Position numbers and translations under genes: made by a program. The notes beneath the pieces are model-generated. The model was not told where the DNA came from, made no database searches, and saw only the letters and a list, made by a program, of their open reading frames with translations. Below, one piece after another: positions 17,043 to 25,807 of a stretch of DNA of 64,000 nt. Position 1 is the stretch's first letter; every line of letters starts with the position of its first letter. Origin of the DNA: Arthrobacter sp. PAMC 25486 (GTDB taxonomy: Bacteria; Actinomycetota; Actinomycetes; Actinomycetales; Micrococcaceae); contig NZ_CP007595.1 in assembly GCF_000785535.1 (NCBI RefSeq), positions 2,254,439 through 2,318,438 of the forward strand. The letters run 5' to 3'.

Positions 17043-18694
17043 TTCAGGAGTCCTTCTGCAGCCGGGCCCAGGGCGAGCGCGGGGAAGTAGGTAAGTGCTG
17101 TCAGGATCAGGGAGATGCCGCCCAGCAGCACGGCAAACAGCGGTCCGTGCGTGGCGAGGGTTCCTGTGGTGGCGGGGATTTTGCGTTGCTTCGCCAAGGA
17201 TCCTGCGAGCGCCAAGACCAGCGCTATGGGCAGGAAGCGGCCAAGGAACATGGCCAGCGCCAACAGGGTGGCCAGTCCAGGACCGGAGCTGGTGATGCCG
17301 CCAAAGGCCGAGCCGTTGTTGTTGGCGGCGGAGGTGAAGGCGTACAGGATTTCACTGAAGCCGTGCGGGCCCTCGGCGGGTGCCGCTGCTGCTAGTGCGG
17401 GTGTTGCCACGGTGATGGCCGTGCCGAGCAGCACCAGTGTGGGGGTGACCAGGATGTAGAGGGCCACGAGCTTCATCTGGGGTGCGCCAATCTTCTTGCC
17501 CAGGTACTCCGGGGTGCGTCCCACCATGAGGCCGCCGATGAACACCGCCACCACGGCGAGGATCAGCATCCCGTAGAGGCCGGATCCGACGCCACCGGGG
17601 GCAATCTCGCCCAGCATCATGTTCAGCATGGCCAGTCCGCCGGCCAGGGGCGGCAGGGAATCGTGGGCCACGTTCACGGCGCCGGTTGAGGTCAGGGTGG
17701 TGGCTGTGGCGAACAAGGCGCTGGGGGCACCGCCCAGGCGCTGCTCGAATCCTTCGCCCACGCTGGTGCCGCTGCCGGTGAAGGCGGCGATGGCCCAGGC
17801 CATGAGGGAGGTGGAAATGAGCCAGAACGCCACCATGACGGTGAGTACTGTGTAGCCCTGGCGTTTGTCGCCCACCATGCGTCCGTACATGGCCGGCAGG
17901 GAGAACGGGATGACCAGGATCAGGAACACCTGGAACAAGCTGCTGAAAGCCGTGGGGTTTTCAAAGGGGTGGGCCGAGTTGGCGTTGAAGTAGCCGCCGC
18001 CGTTGGTGCCCAGGAGCTTGATGACTTCCTGCGAAGCGACCGGACCGCCGGGCACTGTTTGCTGGGCGCCTGTGACAAGGGTGTGGATGGCCGTGCCGCC
18101 CCAGTTTTGGATGACGCCGGTGATGATCAGGACGACCGCACCAACAATTGCCATCGGCAACAGGACGCGCAGGGCGCCGCGGGTCAGGTCGACCCAGAAG
18201 TTGCCAAGGTTGTTGGTTTGGGCCCTCGTGAGACCGCGAATCAGGGCCACCACAACGGCCAGCCCCACGGCGGCGCTGAGGAAGTTCTGCACGGCCAGCA
18301 GCATCATCTGGACACCAAAGCCAAGGGTTGCCTCCGGGGCGTACGTCTGCCAATTGGTGTTGGTGACAAAGGAGACCGCCGTGTTCATGGCAACCCACGG
18401 GTCCACGGCCCCCAATCCCTGATTGAAGGGCAGGATTCCCTGCAGCAGCTGGCCAAGGAACAGCACCACAATGGAGACAATGCTGAATGCCAGCAGTGAG
18501 CGCAGATACACCTTCCAGTGCTGGTCTGCCTGCGGGTCAATGCCGGAGAGCTTGTAGAGGCCGCGTTCCACGGCCAGGTGCTTGTGGCTGGTGAATGTTT
18601 TGGCGAGATACTTGCCCAGGGGCTGATGGACGGCGGCCAGCACCACTAGCAATATGGCCAGCTGGGTGGCGAGCGAGAAGAAATTAAGGTCCAT
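17039..18694 (-). CDS. kdpA: K+-transporting ATPase subunit KdpA
   Basis: The 551-aa K+-selective channel-like subunit, derived from the Trk/Ktr superfamily with four pore repeats. Filter-like segments are visible: [12 protein letters not shown] (near 110), [15 protein letters not shown] (near 230), [11 protein letters not shown] (near 340) and [13 protein letters not shown] (near 455). Ten hydrophobic helices span the protein. It starts 9 bp after the kdpF stop. Intact, with family-typical length. Confidence 0.97.
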   Translation of the reverse strand: MDLNFFSLATQLAILLVVLAAVHQPLGKYLAKTFTSHKHLAVERGLYKLSGIDPQADQHWKVYLRSLLAFSIVSIVVLFLGQLLQGILPFNQGLGAVDPWVAMNTAVSFVTNTNWQTYAPEATLGFGVQMMLLAVQNFLSAAVGLAVVVALIRGLTRAQTNNLGNFWVDLTRGALRVLLPMAIVGAVVLIITGVIQNWGGTAIHTLVTGAQQTVPGGPVASQEVIKLLGTNGGGYFNANSAHPFENPTAFSSLFQVFLILVIPFSLPAMYGRMVGDKRQGYTVLTVMVAFWLISTSLMAWAIAAFTGSGTSVGEGFEQRLGGAPSALFATATTLTSTGAVNVAHDSLPPLAGGLAMLNMMLGEIAPGGVGSGLYGMLILAVVAVFIGGLMVGRTPEYLGKKIGAPQMKLVALYILVTPTLVLLGTAITVATPALAAAAPAEGPHGFSEILYAFTSAANNNGSAFGGITSSGPGLATLLALAMFLGRFLPIALVLALAGSLAKQRKIPATTGTLATHGPLFAVLLGGISLILTALTYFPALALGPAAEGLLK

Positions 18695-18703
18695 GGTGTC
18701 CGC

Positions 18704-18796
18704 TTACCACTTCTCGGGGCGGATCAGGGCGGCCAGCAGGTAACCCAGCAAAGCCAAGCCCACCAGCCCCAAAATGAGCCACGTAACTAAAACCAC
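18704..18796 (-). CDS. kdpF: KdpF, small stabilising subunit (30 aa)
   Basis: A GTG-initiated reading frame encoding one transmembrane helix (LILGLVGLALLGYLLAALI) and the ending RPEKW, a characteristic actinobacterial KdpF C-terminus. AGG lies 6 bp before the GTG. KdpF sits at the interface of the KdpABC complex and stabilises it. Its position 9 bp before kdpA, as first gene of the operon, supports the call; it is too short for standard gene callers. Confidence 0.88.
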   Translation of the reverse strand: MVLVTWLILGLVGLALLGYLLAALIRPEKW

Positions 18797-18975
18797 GACA
18801 AACCTACTTTCACAATGTGCGTTGATGTCTTTCTCAATCGCACACCCGCGGAGTGGGCTTGGAGCTGGTTTTTACGTGTTCTTTACGCTGTTCCGGGCAA
18901 TCTTGACGGCTTCCTGACTCTTGGCGGTGTAGCACCCAGCCCGTGCCGGGCCGCGGGCGACGTGCCGCACCGGAC
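18797..18975 (-). promoter_or_regulatory. Upstream region of the kdp operon
   Basis: The kdp promoter must lie here. On the minus strand GTAAAGAACACGTAAAAA (18869-18886) gives two GTAAA half-sites 12 bp apart, a possible KdpE site, since KdpE favours T/A-rich direct repeats. No convincing -10/-35 pair or riboswitch could be read. Confidence 0.3.
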
Positions 18976-19164
18976 ACCAGATCGAAACTGCAGATATGGC
19001 GATTCCCGGCGCCCGCACCAGATCGAAACCGCAGATATGGCGACCCCCGGCGCCCGCACCAGATCGAAACTGCAGATATGGCGACGAATTGCCCGGATTC
19101 ATCGCCTTTTCTGCCGTTTGGAATTCTGTGAGACCAGCAAATCGCCTTATCTGCCGTTTGGAAT
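18976..19164. repeat. Array of three direct and two inverted 41-bp repeats
   Basis: A 27-bp core ending in GCAGATATGGCGA occurs at 18976-19002, 19017-19043 and 19058-19084, exactly 41 bp apart, joined by CGGCGCCCGC linkers. Two inverted copies, ATCGCCTTTTCTGCCGTTT (from 19101) and ATCGCCTTATCTGCCGTTT (from 19141), follow 40 bp apart. The array fills the gap between the divergent-facing ends of the kdp upstream region and the SDR gene. Short frames through it are artefacts of the repeat. Confidence 0.92.
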
Positions 19165-19272
19165 CGGGTGGGGCGCTGCGGGGGCGATATTGCCTTCGGA
19201 GGCAGGTCTACAGGCGTCCGATTGCCATGTCGGCCCCGCGCCAGGGTCCCCGGGAGCGCCAGCAGCCCAGCG

Positions 19273-20022
19273 TCAGGAGGAGAATCCGCCGTCGGACTTG
19301 ATGAGCTGCCCGCTGACCCAGCGCCCGCCCGGTGAGAGCAGGAATGCCGCGGTCGGCGCCACGTCCGCCGGGGTGCCGAGCCGTTCTCCCGGCTGGAGCG
19401 CCGTCATGGCTTCCCGGGTGGCCGCGTCCATCCAGCCGGTGTCCACGGGTCCGGGGTTGAGGACGTTCGCGCTGATGCCCTGCCCGCCCAGCTCGCGTGC
19501 GGCCGCAAGCACGATCCTGTCCAACGCGCCCTTGGACGCCCCATACGGCAGGTTGAACGCCGTGTGGTCGCTGGTCAGCGCAACGATCGCGCCGCCGTCG
19601 GGCTTGGCCTGCCGGGCAAACGCGGCAATCAACTGCCAGCTGGCGCGGGTGTTGACGGCAAAATGGCGGTCAAAGGCCTCCACCGACGTGTCCAGGATGG
19701 CCGAATCCACCGATTCGCAGTGTGCGAGCACCATCCCCTCCAACGGCCCCGCTTCCTGCGCGATCGCCGCCATCAAGCGTTCGACGGCGGACGGGTCGCC
19801 GAGGTCGCCCGGCAGGGACCACACCCTGGCGCCGGCCGCCTCGAGCTCAGCGGTGAGAGTGCCGACATCGTCCGGCTGAACGCCCCATGGCATGCGTTCG
19901 TCGTAGGCCTGCCAATAGTTCAGGACCACGTCCCAGCCGTCGGCTGCGAGCGCCCGGGCAATGCCGGCGCCGATGCCGACAGTACGGCCCACCCCTGTGA
20001 TTAATGCTGTTTTGCTGTGCAT
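19273..20022 (-). CDS. SDR family oxidoreductase
   Basis: A 249-aa classical short-chain dehydrogenase. The cofactor motif is ALITGVGRTVGIGAGIA (residues 6-22, an extended TGxxxxxGIG variant of the FabG/FabI-like type), the active site has LTSDH and PYGASKGALDR (Tyr and Lys of YxxxK near 159-163), and VLNPGPVDTGWM follows. It ends with the usual SGQLIKSDGGFSS. NAD(P)H-dependent reduction or oxidation of a small carbonyl or alcohol is expected; substrate unknown. It faces away from the amidohydrolase gene, with 97 bp between starts. Confidence 0.9.
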   Translation of the reverse strand: MHSKTALITGVGRTVGIGAGIARALAADGWDVVLNYWQAYDERMPWGVQPDDVGTLTAELEAAGARVWSLPGDLGDPSAVERLMAAIAQEAGPLEGMVLAHCESVDSAILDTSVEAFDRHFAVNTRASWQLIAAFARQAKPDGGAIVALTSDHTAFNLPYGASKGALDRIVLAAARELGGQGISANVLNPGPVDTGWMDAATREAMTALQPGERLGTPADVAPTAAFLLSPGGRWVSGQLIKSDGGFSS

Positions 20023-20119
20023 CGCCCCAGCCTATGCCCGCGTGGGTGTGCCCCGACACATTGGGCACCTCAAACGCGATAACTTTGAAGGGTCCAGAAA
20101 TGGCACGCGAAAGGCAATC

Positions 20120-21496
20120 ATGAGCAGCTCACAGCCCACCCCCACACCTGGTTTTATCCCTGGCCGGGTGACACGCAGGGCCGCTGCTCCAGCGGGAAAG
20201 CCGGGATCGGTTCCCGTCAAGCCGATCCCGGGCGGAAAGAAGCCCGTGCCCGCCGCAGCCAAAAAGCCTGACACGGCAACCATCAGCGCCACTATCCGCG
20301 AGGCTGCAGCCGCTGCGAAGAGACGCGTCCTGGCGATCACCAACGCCCACGTCGTCCCGGTAGAGGGCGAACCGTTCGACGGCACCGTACTGGTTGAAGG
20401 CGGCAAGATCCTTGGTTTGGGCGCCTCCATCCAGGTTCCCGAAGGCGCGGACGTGCTCGATGCGAAGGGCCAGTGGCTGCTGCCCGGCTTCATCGACGCC
20501 CACGTGCACCTGGGCATGGACCCGGAAGGCGAAGTCTCCTCCACGAGCGACGTCAATGAGATGACCGATCCCGTCATGGCCGCAGTCCGGGCCATTGACG
20601 CCGTCGACCCGTTTGACCCGGGCTTCGACGACGCCCTAGCCGGCGGCATCACAGCCGTCAACGTCAACCCGGGCTCCGGCAACCCGATCGGCGGGCTCGC
20701 CGTAGCAATGCACACGCACGGGCGCTACATCGAAGAAATGGTGTTGCGCTCTCCCAGCGGCCTGAAATCAGCCCTCGGCGAGAATCCCAAGCGCGTTTAC
20801 GGCGAAAAGAAGAAGACGCCCTCCACCAGGCTGGGAACCGCGCTCGTGATCCGCCAGGCATTCATGGCCGCCCAGAACTGGCTGGCGCTGCCCGAACCGC
20901 GCCCGCGCGATGCACAGATGGAGGCGCTGGCCATGGTGCTGCGCCGCGAGATCCCCTGGCGCCAGCACTGCCACCGCGCCGACGACATCGCCACCGCCAT
21001 CCGCCTGGCCGACGAATTTGGCTATGTGCTCGTAATCGACCACGGCACCGAGGCCCACGTCCTGGCCGACGTGCTGGCCGAACGCGGCACTCCCGTGTTG
21101 ATTGGCCCGTTGTTCACCACCAAGTCCAAGCCGGAGCTGCGCGCCCGCTCCATCGCCAACCCGGGCAAGCTGGCGGGGGCCGGCGTCGAAATTTCCATCA
21201 TCACCGACCACCCGGTGGTGCCCATCAACTTCTTGGTCCACCAGGCCACGTTTGCCGTGCGCGAGGGCCTGGACCGGGATGTTGCGTTGCGCGCCATCAC
21301 GATCAACCCCGCCAAGGTGCTTGGCCTCGATGCGCGGATAGGCTCGCTGAAGGTGGGCAAGGATGCGGATCTGGTGCTGTGGAGCGGTGACCCCCTCGAT
21401 GTCATGGCCCGCGCCACGCAGGTGTTCATCGGCGGCAAGCAGGTTTACACCTACGACGCCGACGCCCGGGTGGGTGTCGCAGCCTCCCGCGTGTAG
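20120..21496 (+). CDS. Amidohydrolase family protein (imidazolonepropionase-like)
   Basis: A 458-aa metal-dependent hydrolase of the amidohydrolase superfamily. The N-terminal half-barrel has DGTVLVEGGKILGLG (near 95), and the metal motif is LLPGFIDAHVHLGMD (HxH near 133). HCHRADDI (near 282), IDHGTEAHVL (near 311) and SIITDHPVVP (catalytic Asp, near 363) follow, ending with KVGKDADLVLWSGDPL. The first 75 residues are Pro/Ala/Lys-rich and probably disordered, an unusual extension. The ATG at 20120 has AAAGG upstream; earlier in-frame starts overlap the divergent SDR gene. Likely acts on a cyclic amide or peptide-like substrate. Confidence 0.88.
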   Translation: MSSSQPTPTPGFIPGRVTRRAAAPAGKPGSVPVKPIPGGKKPVPAAAKKPDTATISATIREAAAAAKRRVLAITNAHVVPVEGEPFDGTVLVEGGKILGLGASIQVPEGADVLDAKGQWLLPGFIDAHVHLGMDPEGEVSSTSDVNEMTDPVMAAVRAIDAVDPFDPGFDDALAGGITAVNVNPGSGNPIGGLAVAMHTHGRYIEEMVLRSPSGLKSALGENPKRVYGEKKKTPSTRLGTALVIRQAFMAAQNWLALPEPRPRDAQMEALAMVLRREIPWRQHCHRADDIATAIRLADEFGYVLVIDHGTEAHVLADVLAERGTPVLIGPLFTTKSKPELRARSIANPGKLAGAGVEISIITDHPVVPINFLVHQATFAVREGLDRDVALRAITINPAKVLGLDARIGSLKVGKDADLVLWSGDPLDVMARATQVFIGGKQVYTYDADARVGVAASRV

Positions 21497-21527
21497 CACT
21501 CCCCTCCCCCCACGACTCCCCCACACG

Positions 21528-21620
21528 AACGCGGCAGCACCTTCCGGGGTGTTTTCCTGAACGCCGCAGCACTCAGTGCTGCGGCGTTCATGATTTATGC
21601 CCGGAAGGTGCTGCCGCGTT
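21528..21620. terminator. Nested palindrome between convergent genes (GCGGCAG repeat family)
   Basis: Outer arms AACGCGGCAGCACCTTCCGG (21528-21547) and their exact complement (21601-21620) enclose an inner perfect hairpin with 15-bp arms TGAACGCCGCAGCAC (21558-21572 and 21576-21590). It sits between the amidohydrolase and rpf genes, which converge, so bidirectional termination is plausible. Related arms occur near 5.4 and 57.0 kb. Confidence 0.7.
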
Positions 21621-21681
21621 TCCAGTGGGGCGGCGCTTCAGGGAAACCCCAGCGTGGGCTGCTGCGGCGCAGGCGTGCGGA

Positions 21682-22699
<1,018 letters not shown>

Positions 22700-23194
22700 T
22701 CAGTCCGGAGCCGAGGTTGCATCCGTCCGCCTGCCCGCATTTTCCGCCCTCCTCACCCAGCGTGAGCCGGGACCTTCTGCTGCTGCCACATCGTCTGGAT
22801 TGAACAGCGTGCACCTCCCCAGGGACAGGCAGCCACAACCGATGCAGCCATCCAGCGAGGTCTGCAGAACTTCAAGCTGGCGAATCCGCAAGGCAACCAG
22901 CTCCGACCAGCCAGTACTCATGTGCGTCCATTCACGTTGCGTCGGTGCCCTGTCAGCGGGAAGCGAGGCGAGCGCCGTCGTAATCTCCTGCAGTGTCAGG
23001 CCAACTCGCTGGCCGGCCGCAACGACGGCGATCCTGCGGAGTGTGTGGCGGGGAAAGAGGCGCTTGTTGCCTGAGGTCCGCTCGGATTGAATCAGGCCCC
23101 GTTCCTCGTAGTACCGCACGGTGGGCACGCTGATGCCCGCTCGACGTGCGATTTCGCCGATGGGGAGCAATTCATTGGGTGCAATCCGTGCCAT
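22700..23194 (-). CDS. soxR: Redox-sensitive transcriptional activator SoxR
   Basis: A 164-aa MerR-family regulator. The winged helix starts LPIGEIARRAGISVPTVRYY, then RTSGNKRLFPRHTLRRI, and a dimerisation helix leads to the [2Fe-2S] ligand loop CIGCGCLSLGRC (Cys117, 120, 122, 128), the SoxR hallmark. Oxidation of the cluster by redox-cycling compounds switches promoters with 19-bp spacers. Two such promoters lie next to it, one divergent to soxR at 23221-23251. The ATG at 23194 is inferred from domain position; longer in-frame frames would run through the SoxR box. Confidence 0.95.
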   Translation of the reverse strand: MARIAPNELLPIGEIARRAGISVPTVRYYEERGLIQSERTSGNKRLFPRHTLRRIAVVAAGQRVGLTLQEITTALASLPADRAPTQREWTHMSTGWSELVALRIRQLEVLQTSLDGCIGCGCLSLGRCTLFNPDDVAAAEGPGSRWVRRAENAGRRTDATSAPD

Positions 23195-23220
23195 GCCTTG
23201 AATGGTGCCATGGAGATGAT

Positions 23221-23251
23221 TTGACCTCAAGTTAGCTTGAGCTAGTTGGCT
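23221..23251 (+). promoter_or_regulatory. SoxR-dependent promoter 1 with SoxR box
   Basis: TTGACC, a 19-bp spacer and TTGGCT. The spacer overlaps CCTCAAGTTAGCTTGAGC (23225-23242), which differs from the E. coli soxS SoxR box CCTCAAGTTAACTTGAGG at two positions. The 19-bp spacer is the known MerR/SoxR signature. It reads into the 82-aa gene. Confidence 0.85.
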
Positions 23252-23290
23252 GGTGCCCACTACATCCGCTCAACACCCACGGAGCCCGCC

Positions 23291-23539
23291 ATGACCGCAC
23301 CCCTGTTCCATACCCGCACCAGCCGCGACGCCTCACCGGTGGCAGGGACCCCTCCCCCGGACACTGGCCAGGACGCACGAAAAACGGCCGACGAATCATT
23401 TCGCCGCAATGCCAAGCGCCTGCGTCGGCTACGAAAGCTCGCGAGGAAGAACTCCGCCTCCGAGGTGCCCCCGAATCAGCTGCGTCCGCATGAAGACTTG
23501 TCCCTTTTGTGGGCCGGACACATTACGGGCCCGCGCTGA
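23291..23539 (+). CDS. Small basic protein under SoxR control, 82 aa
   Basis: Not a family I recognise. The ATG at 23291 has ACGGAG 7 bp upstream. The N-terminal third is Pro/Thr-rich, the middle is strongly basic and helical (FRRNAKRLRRLRKLARKN, residues 41-58), and the end is LLWAGHITGPR. No signal peptide or membrane segment. It starts about 40 bp after a near-consensus SoxR promoter and is followed by a second one 23 bp past its stop, so induction by redox stress is predicted. The basic helix could bind nucleic acid or membranes, but this is inference. Confidence 0.7.
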   Translation: MTAPLFHTRTSRDASPVAGTPPPDTGQDARKTADESFRRNAKRLRRLRKLARKNSASEVPPNQLRPHEDLSLLWAGHITGPR

Positions 23540-23561
23540 GCCAAACATCTTCCGAAACGGC

Positions 23562-23592
23562 TTGACCTCACGCTAGATTGAGCTAGTTGGCT
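23562..23592 (+). promoter_or_regulatory. SoxR-dependent promoter 2 with SoxR box
   Basis: TTGACC, 19 bp, TTGGCT, with box CCTCACGCTAGATTGAGC at 23566-23583. The -35 and -10 hexamers and the GAGCTAG-TTGGCT part are identical to promoter 1, which supports both. It drives the metallo-hydrolase gene 35 bp downstream. Confidence 0.82.
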
Positions 23593-23626
23593 GATCCTGT
23601 TCACAGCAACACCTTCAAGGAGCCCC

Positions 23627-24442
23627 ATGACCATTTGGACCTGCGCCACGTGCGCCATTGAACACCCCGACACGCCTGCGCCGCCGGAGGTGTGTGAAAT
23701 TTGTGCCGACGAGCGTCAATACGTCCCGGCCACCGGCCAGCGCTGGACCACGAGGGATGAGCTCGCCGCAACGGGTATGCGGATCGTTGTCCACGAACTG
23801 GAGCCGGGCCTGCATGCCGTGACCACCGAACCAAAATTGGGGATTGGCCAGCGCGGGCTTCTCCTGCAGACACCGCAGGGCAATGTGCTGTGGGAGCCGC
23901 CTGGATTCATTGACGACGCCGGAATCGCTGCGGTCCACGCGCTGGGCGGAGTCACCGCCATTTCAGCAAGCCACCCGCATCTGACGGGTTCCTCCATTCA
24001 GTGGAGCCACGCCTTTGGCGGTGTCCCCGTGTACGTTGCCACAGCCGACAAGCGCTGGATCCGCCGTCCGGACTCCGTCATCGAGCTGTGGGATGGCGAA
24101 GCTGAACCAGTACCCGGACTGCGGATGCTCCAGTGCGGTGGCCACTTTGCTGGCAGCAGTGTGCTCCACTGGCCTGAAGGGGTCGGGGGTCATGGGGCAC
24201 TCATCACGGGCGACACCATAGCCGTCGGTGGTGACAGGAAATCCGTGAACGCCATGCGCAGCTACGTCAACAACATCCCCCTGCCCAGGCGGGCCATCCA
24301 ACGCATCCTTGACACCATTTCGCCGCTGGAATTTGACCGGATCTACGGCGCCTTCGGCATCATCGATGGCAATGCAGCCTCCATCACCCGGCGTTCCCTG
24401 CAGCGTTACATGGACTGGCTGGACGGCACCCCCAAGGAATAA
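23627..24442 (+). CDS. MBL-fold metallo-hydrolase with N-terminal zinc ribbon
   Basis: A 271-aa protein. Residues 6-26 carry a zinc-ribbon or rubredoxin-like knuckle (CATC and CEIC; Cys6, 9, 23, 26). The rest is a metallo-beta-lactamase fold: HPH (His116, His118), GGHFAGSSVLHW (His173) and ITGDTIAV (Asp196). The usual HxHxDH motif is reduced to HPHLTGS, lacking the Asp-His pair, so metal use or catalysis may differ. A strong AAGGAG precedes the ATG. It follows a SoxR promoter, so a role in redox stress or detoxification is expected; substrate unknown. Confidence 0.88.
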   Translation: MTIWTCATCAIEHPDTPAPPEVCEICADERQYVPATGQRWTTRDELAATGMRIVVHELEPGLHAVTTEPKLGIGQRGLLLQTPQGNVLWEPPGFIDDAGIAAVHALGGVTAISASHPHLTGSSIQWSHAFGGVPVYVATADKRWIRRPDSVIELWDGEAEPVPGLRMLQCGGHFAGSSVLHWPEGVGGHGALITGDTIAVGGDRKSVNAMRSYVNNIPLPRRAIQRILDTISPLEFDRIYGAFGIIDGNAASITRRSLQRYMDWLDGTPKE

Positions 24443-24467
24443 TCCTCTGCCGCCGACGCTCCTGCAG

Positions 24468-24535
24468 ATATGGGGCCTTTTTCATGAACCCTCCTGCAGT
24501 TCAGTGCAGGAGCGTTCGTAAAAAAGGCCCCATAT
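24468..24535. terminator. Bidirectional hairpin between MBL and CGS genes
   Basis: 31-bp imperfect arms (24468-24498, 24505-24535) start ATATGGGGCCTTTTT and pair with AAAAAAGGCCCCATAT, with an inner CTCCTGCA/TGCAGGAG stem. T-rich runs on both strands suit termination of the two converging genes. The right flank continues into GTGAGCGAGCGTTTGG, the motif seen at 2290-2345. Confidence 0.75.
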
Positions 24536-24550
24536 GTGAGCGAGCGTTTG

Positions 24551-24596
24551 GTTTGGATAGGCGCGGCCGGCGGGTTTGGATAGGCGCGGCCGGCGG
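24551..24596. repeat. Tandem 23-bp duplication
   Basis: GTTTGGATAGGCGCGGCCGG plus CGG occurs twice in direct succession (24551-24573, 24574-24596), just outside the CGS stop codon. Confidence 0.9.
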
Positions 24597-24603
24597 GCCA
24601 GCG

Positions 24604-25779
24604 TTACGACAGGGTGTTCAGGGCCTGATCCAGGTCTGCAATCAAGTCCTCGATGTCCTCAATCCCCACGGACAACCGGATCAAGTCAACCGGCACGGCC
24701 AGCTCCGTGCCCTTCACCGACGCGTGCGTCATTTCCGACGGGTAGTTCATGAGCGACTCAATGCCGCCCAGCGACTCCGCCAGCGTGAACACGCGCGTGG
24801 CCTCTGCAACCTGGCGGGCAGCAGCCTCCCCGGCCTTGAACTGCACCGAGATCATGCCGCCAAAACCACGCATCTGGCGGGCGGCCAGCTCGTGCCCGGG
24901 GTGGCCCGGCAGGCCGGGGTACAAGACCCGCGACACCTCGGGGCGGGTCAGCAGCCATTCGGCCACGGCCTGCGCGTTGGAGCAGTGCCGATCCATGCGC
25001 ACGCCCAGGGTCTTCAGCCCGCGCGTCGTCAGCCAGGCTTCCATCGGCGCGGAGACTGCGCCCACGGCAAACTGCACAAAGCCGATCTTCTCAGCAGCCT
25101 CGGGGTCGGAAAGAATGATCGCGCCGCCGGAGGCGTCCGAGTGCCCGCCAATGTACTTCGTCGTCGAATGCACCACAATGTCGGCGCCCAGGGCGAGGGG
25201 GTTCTGCAGGTAGGGCGAGGCAAAAGTGTTGTCGACCACCAGCAGCGCCCCGGCGGCGTGCGCCGCCCCGGCGAGCGCGGCAATGTCGGTGATTTTCATC
25301 ATCGGGTTCGACGGCGTCTCCACCCAGACCATCTTCGTCGCGCCTTCCGGACCGCCGGCGGCAACAGCGGCGGCCAGGGATCCGCCGTCGTTCATGTCAA
25401 CGGCGGCGTTGCTGATGCCCCACACCGAAAGCACGCGGTTGATCAGCCGGTAGGTGCCGCCATAGACGTCATTGCCCATGACGATGTGGTCGCCGGGGAC
25501 CAGGAGCGCGCGGATCAGGGCGTCCTCGGCGGCCAGTCCGGAGGCGAAGCTGAACGCGAACGCCCCGCCCTCGAGTGCGGCGAGCTGGGCCTGGAGTGCG
25601 TCGCGGGTGGGGTTGGTGCCGCGGCCGTATTCATAGCCGTTGCGGAGCTTGCCGATCCCGTCCTGCGCGAACGTGGTGGTTTGGTACAGCGGCGGGATGA
25701 CGGCGCCGGTGGTGGGGTCGGGGGTTTGTCCGGCGTGGACGGCGCGGGTGTTGAAGCCTGTGGTGGAGTGCTCGGTCAT
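24604..25779 (-). CDS. metB: Cystathionine gamma-synthase / gamma-lyase
   Basis: A 391-aa PLP enzyme of the Cys/Met metabolism family. The PLP Lys is Lys208 in HSTTKYIGGHSD; other landmarks are GYEYGRGTNPTRDALQ (near 48), FSFASGLAAEDA (near 77) and VVDNTFASPYLQNP (near 181), ending ESLMNYPSEMTHAS and RLSVGIED. Family members make cystathionine from O-acyl-homoserine and cysteine (MetB) or cleave it to cysteine (lyase). With cystathionine beta-synthase 28 bp upstream on the same strand, the reverse direction to cysteine is likely, so lyase activity may dominate; sequence alone does not decide. Confidence 0.9.
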   Translation of the reverse strand: MTEHSTTGFNTRAVHAGQTPDPTTGAVIPPLYQTTTFAQDGIGKLRNGYEYGRGTNPTRDALQAQLAALEGGAFAFSFASGLAAEDALIRALLVPGDHIVMGNDVYGGTYRLINRVLSVWGISNAAVDMNDGGSLAAAVAAGGPEGATKMVWVETPSNPMMKITDIAALAGAAHAAGALLVVDNTFASPYLQNPLALGADIVVHSTTKYIGGHSDASGGAIILSDPEAAEKIGFVQFAVGAVSAPMEAWLTTRGLKTLGVRMDRHCSNAQAVAEWLLTRPEVSRVLYPGLPGHPGHELAARQMRGFGGMISVQFKAGEAAARQVAEATRVFTLAESLGGIESLMNYPSEMTHASVKGTELAVPVDLIRLSVGIEDIEDLIADLDQALNTLS

Positions 25780-25807
25780 GATGCTCCTAAAAAGTCGGTC
25801 GTCTGTA

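Noticed and set aside
18797..18975. c-di-AMP (ydaO/kdp-type) riboswitch before kdp
   Set aside because: Firmicutes have one at kdp, but none of its conserved blocks can be found here.
18976..19164. CRISPR array interpretation of the 41-bp repeats
   Set aside because: Linkers are the same sequence in each unit and some copies are inverted, which does not occur in CRISPR arrays.
18815..19879. 354-aa plus-strand frame upstream of kdp
   Set aside because: Starts in the kdp upstream region, crosses the 41-bp repeat array and then lies antisense to the SDR gene; repeated peptide blocks are an artefact.
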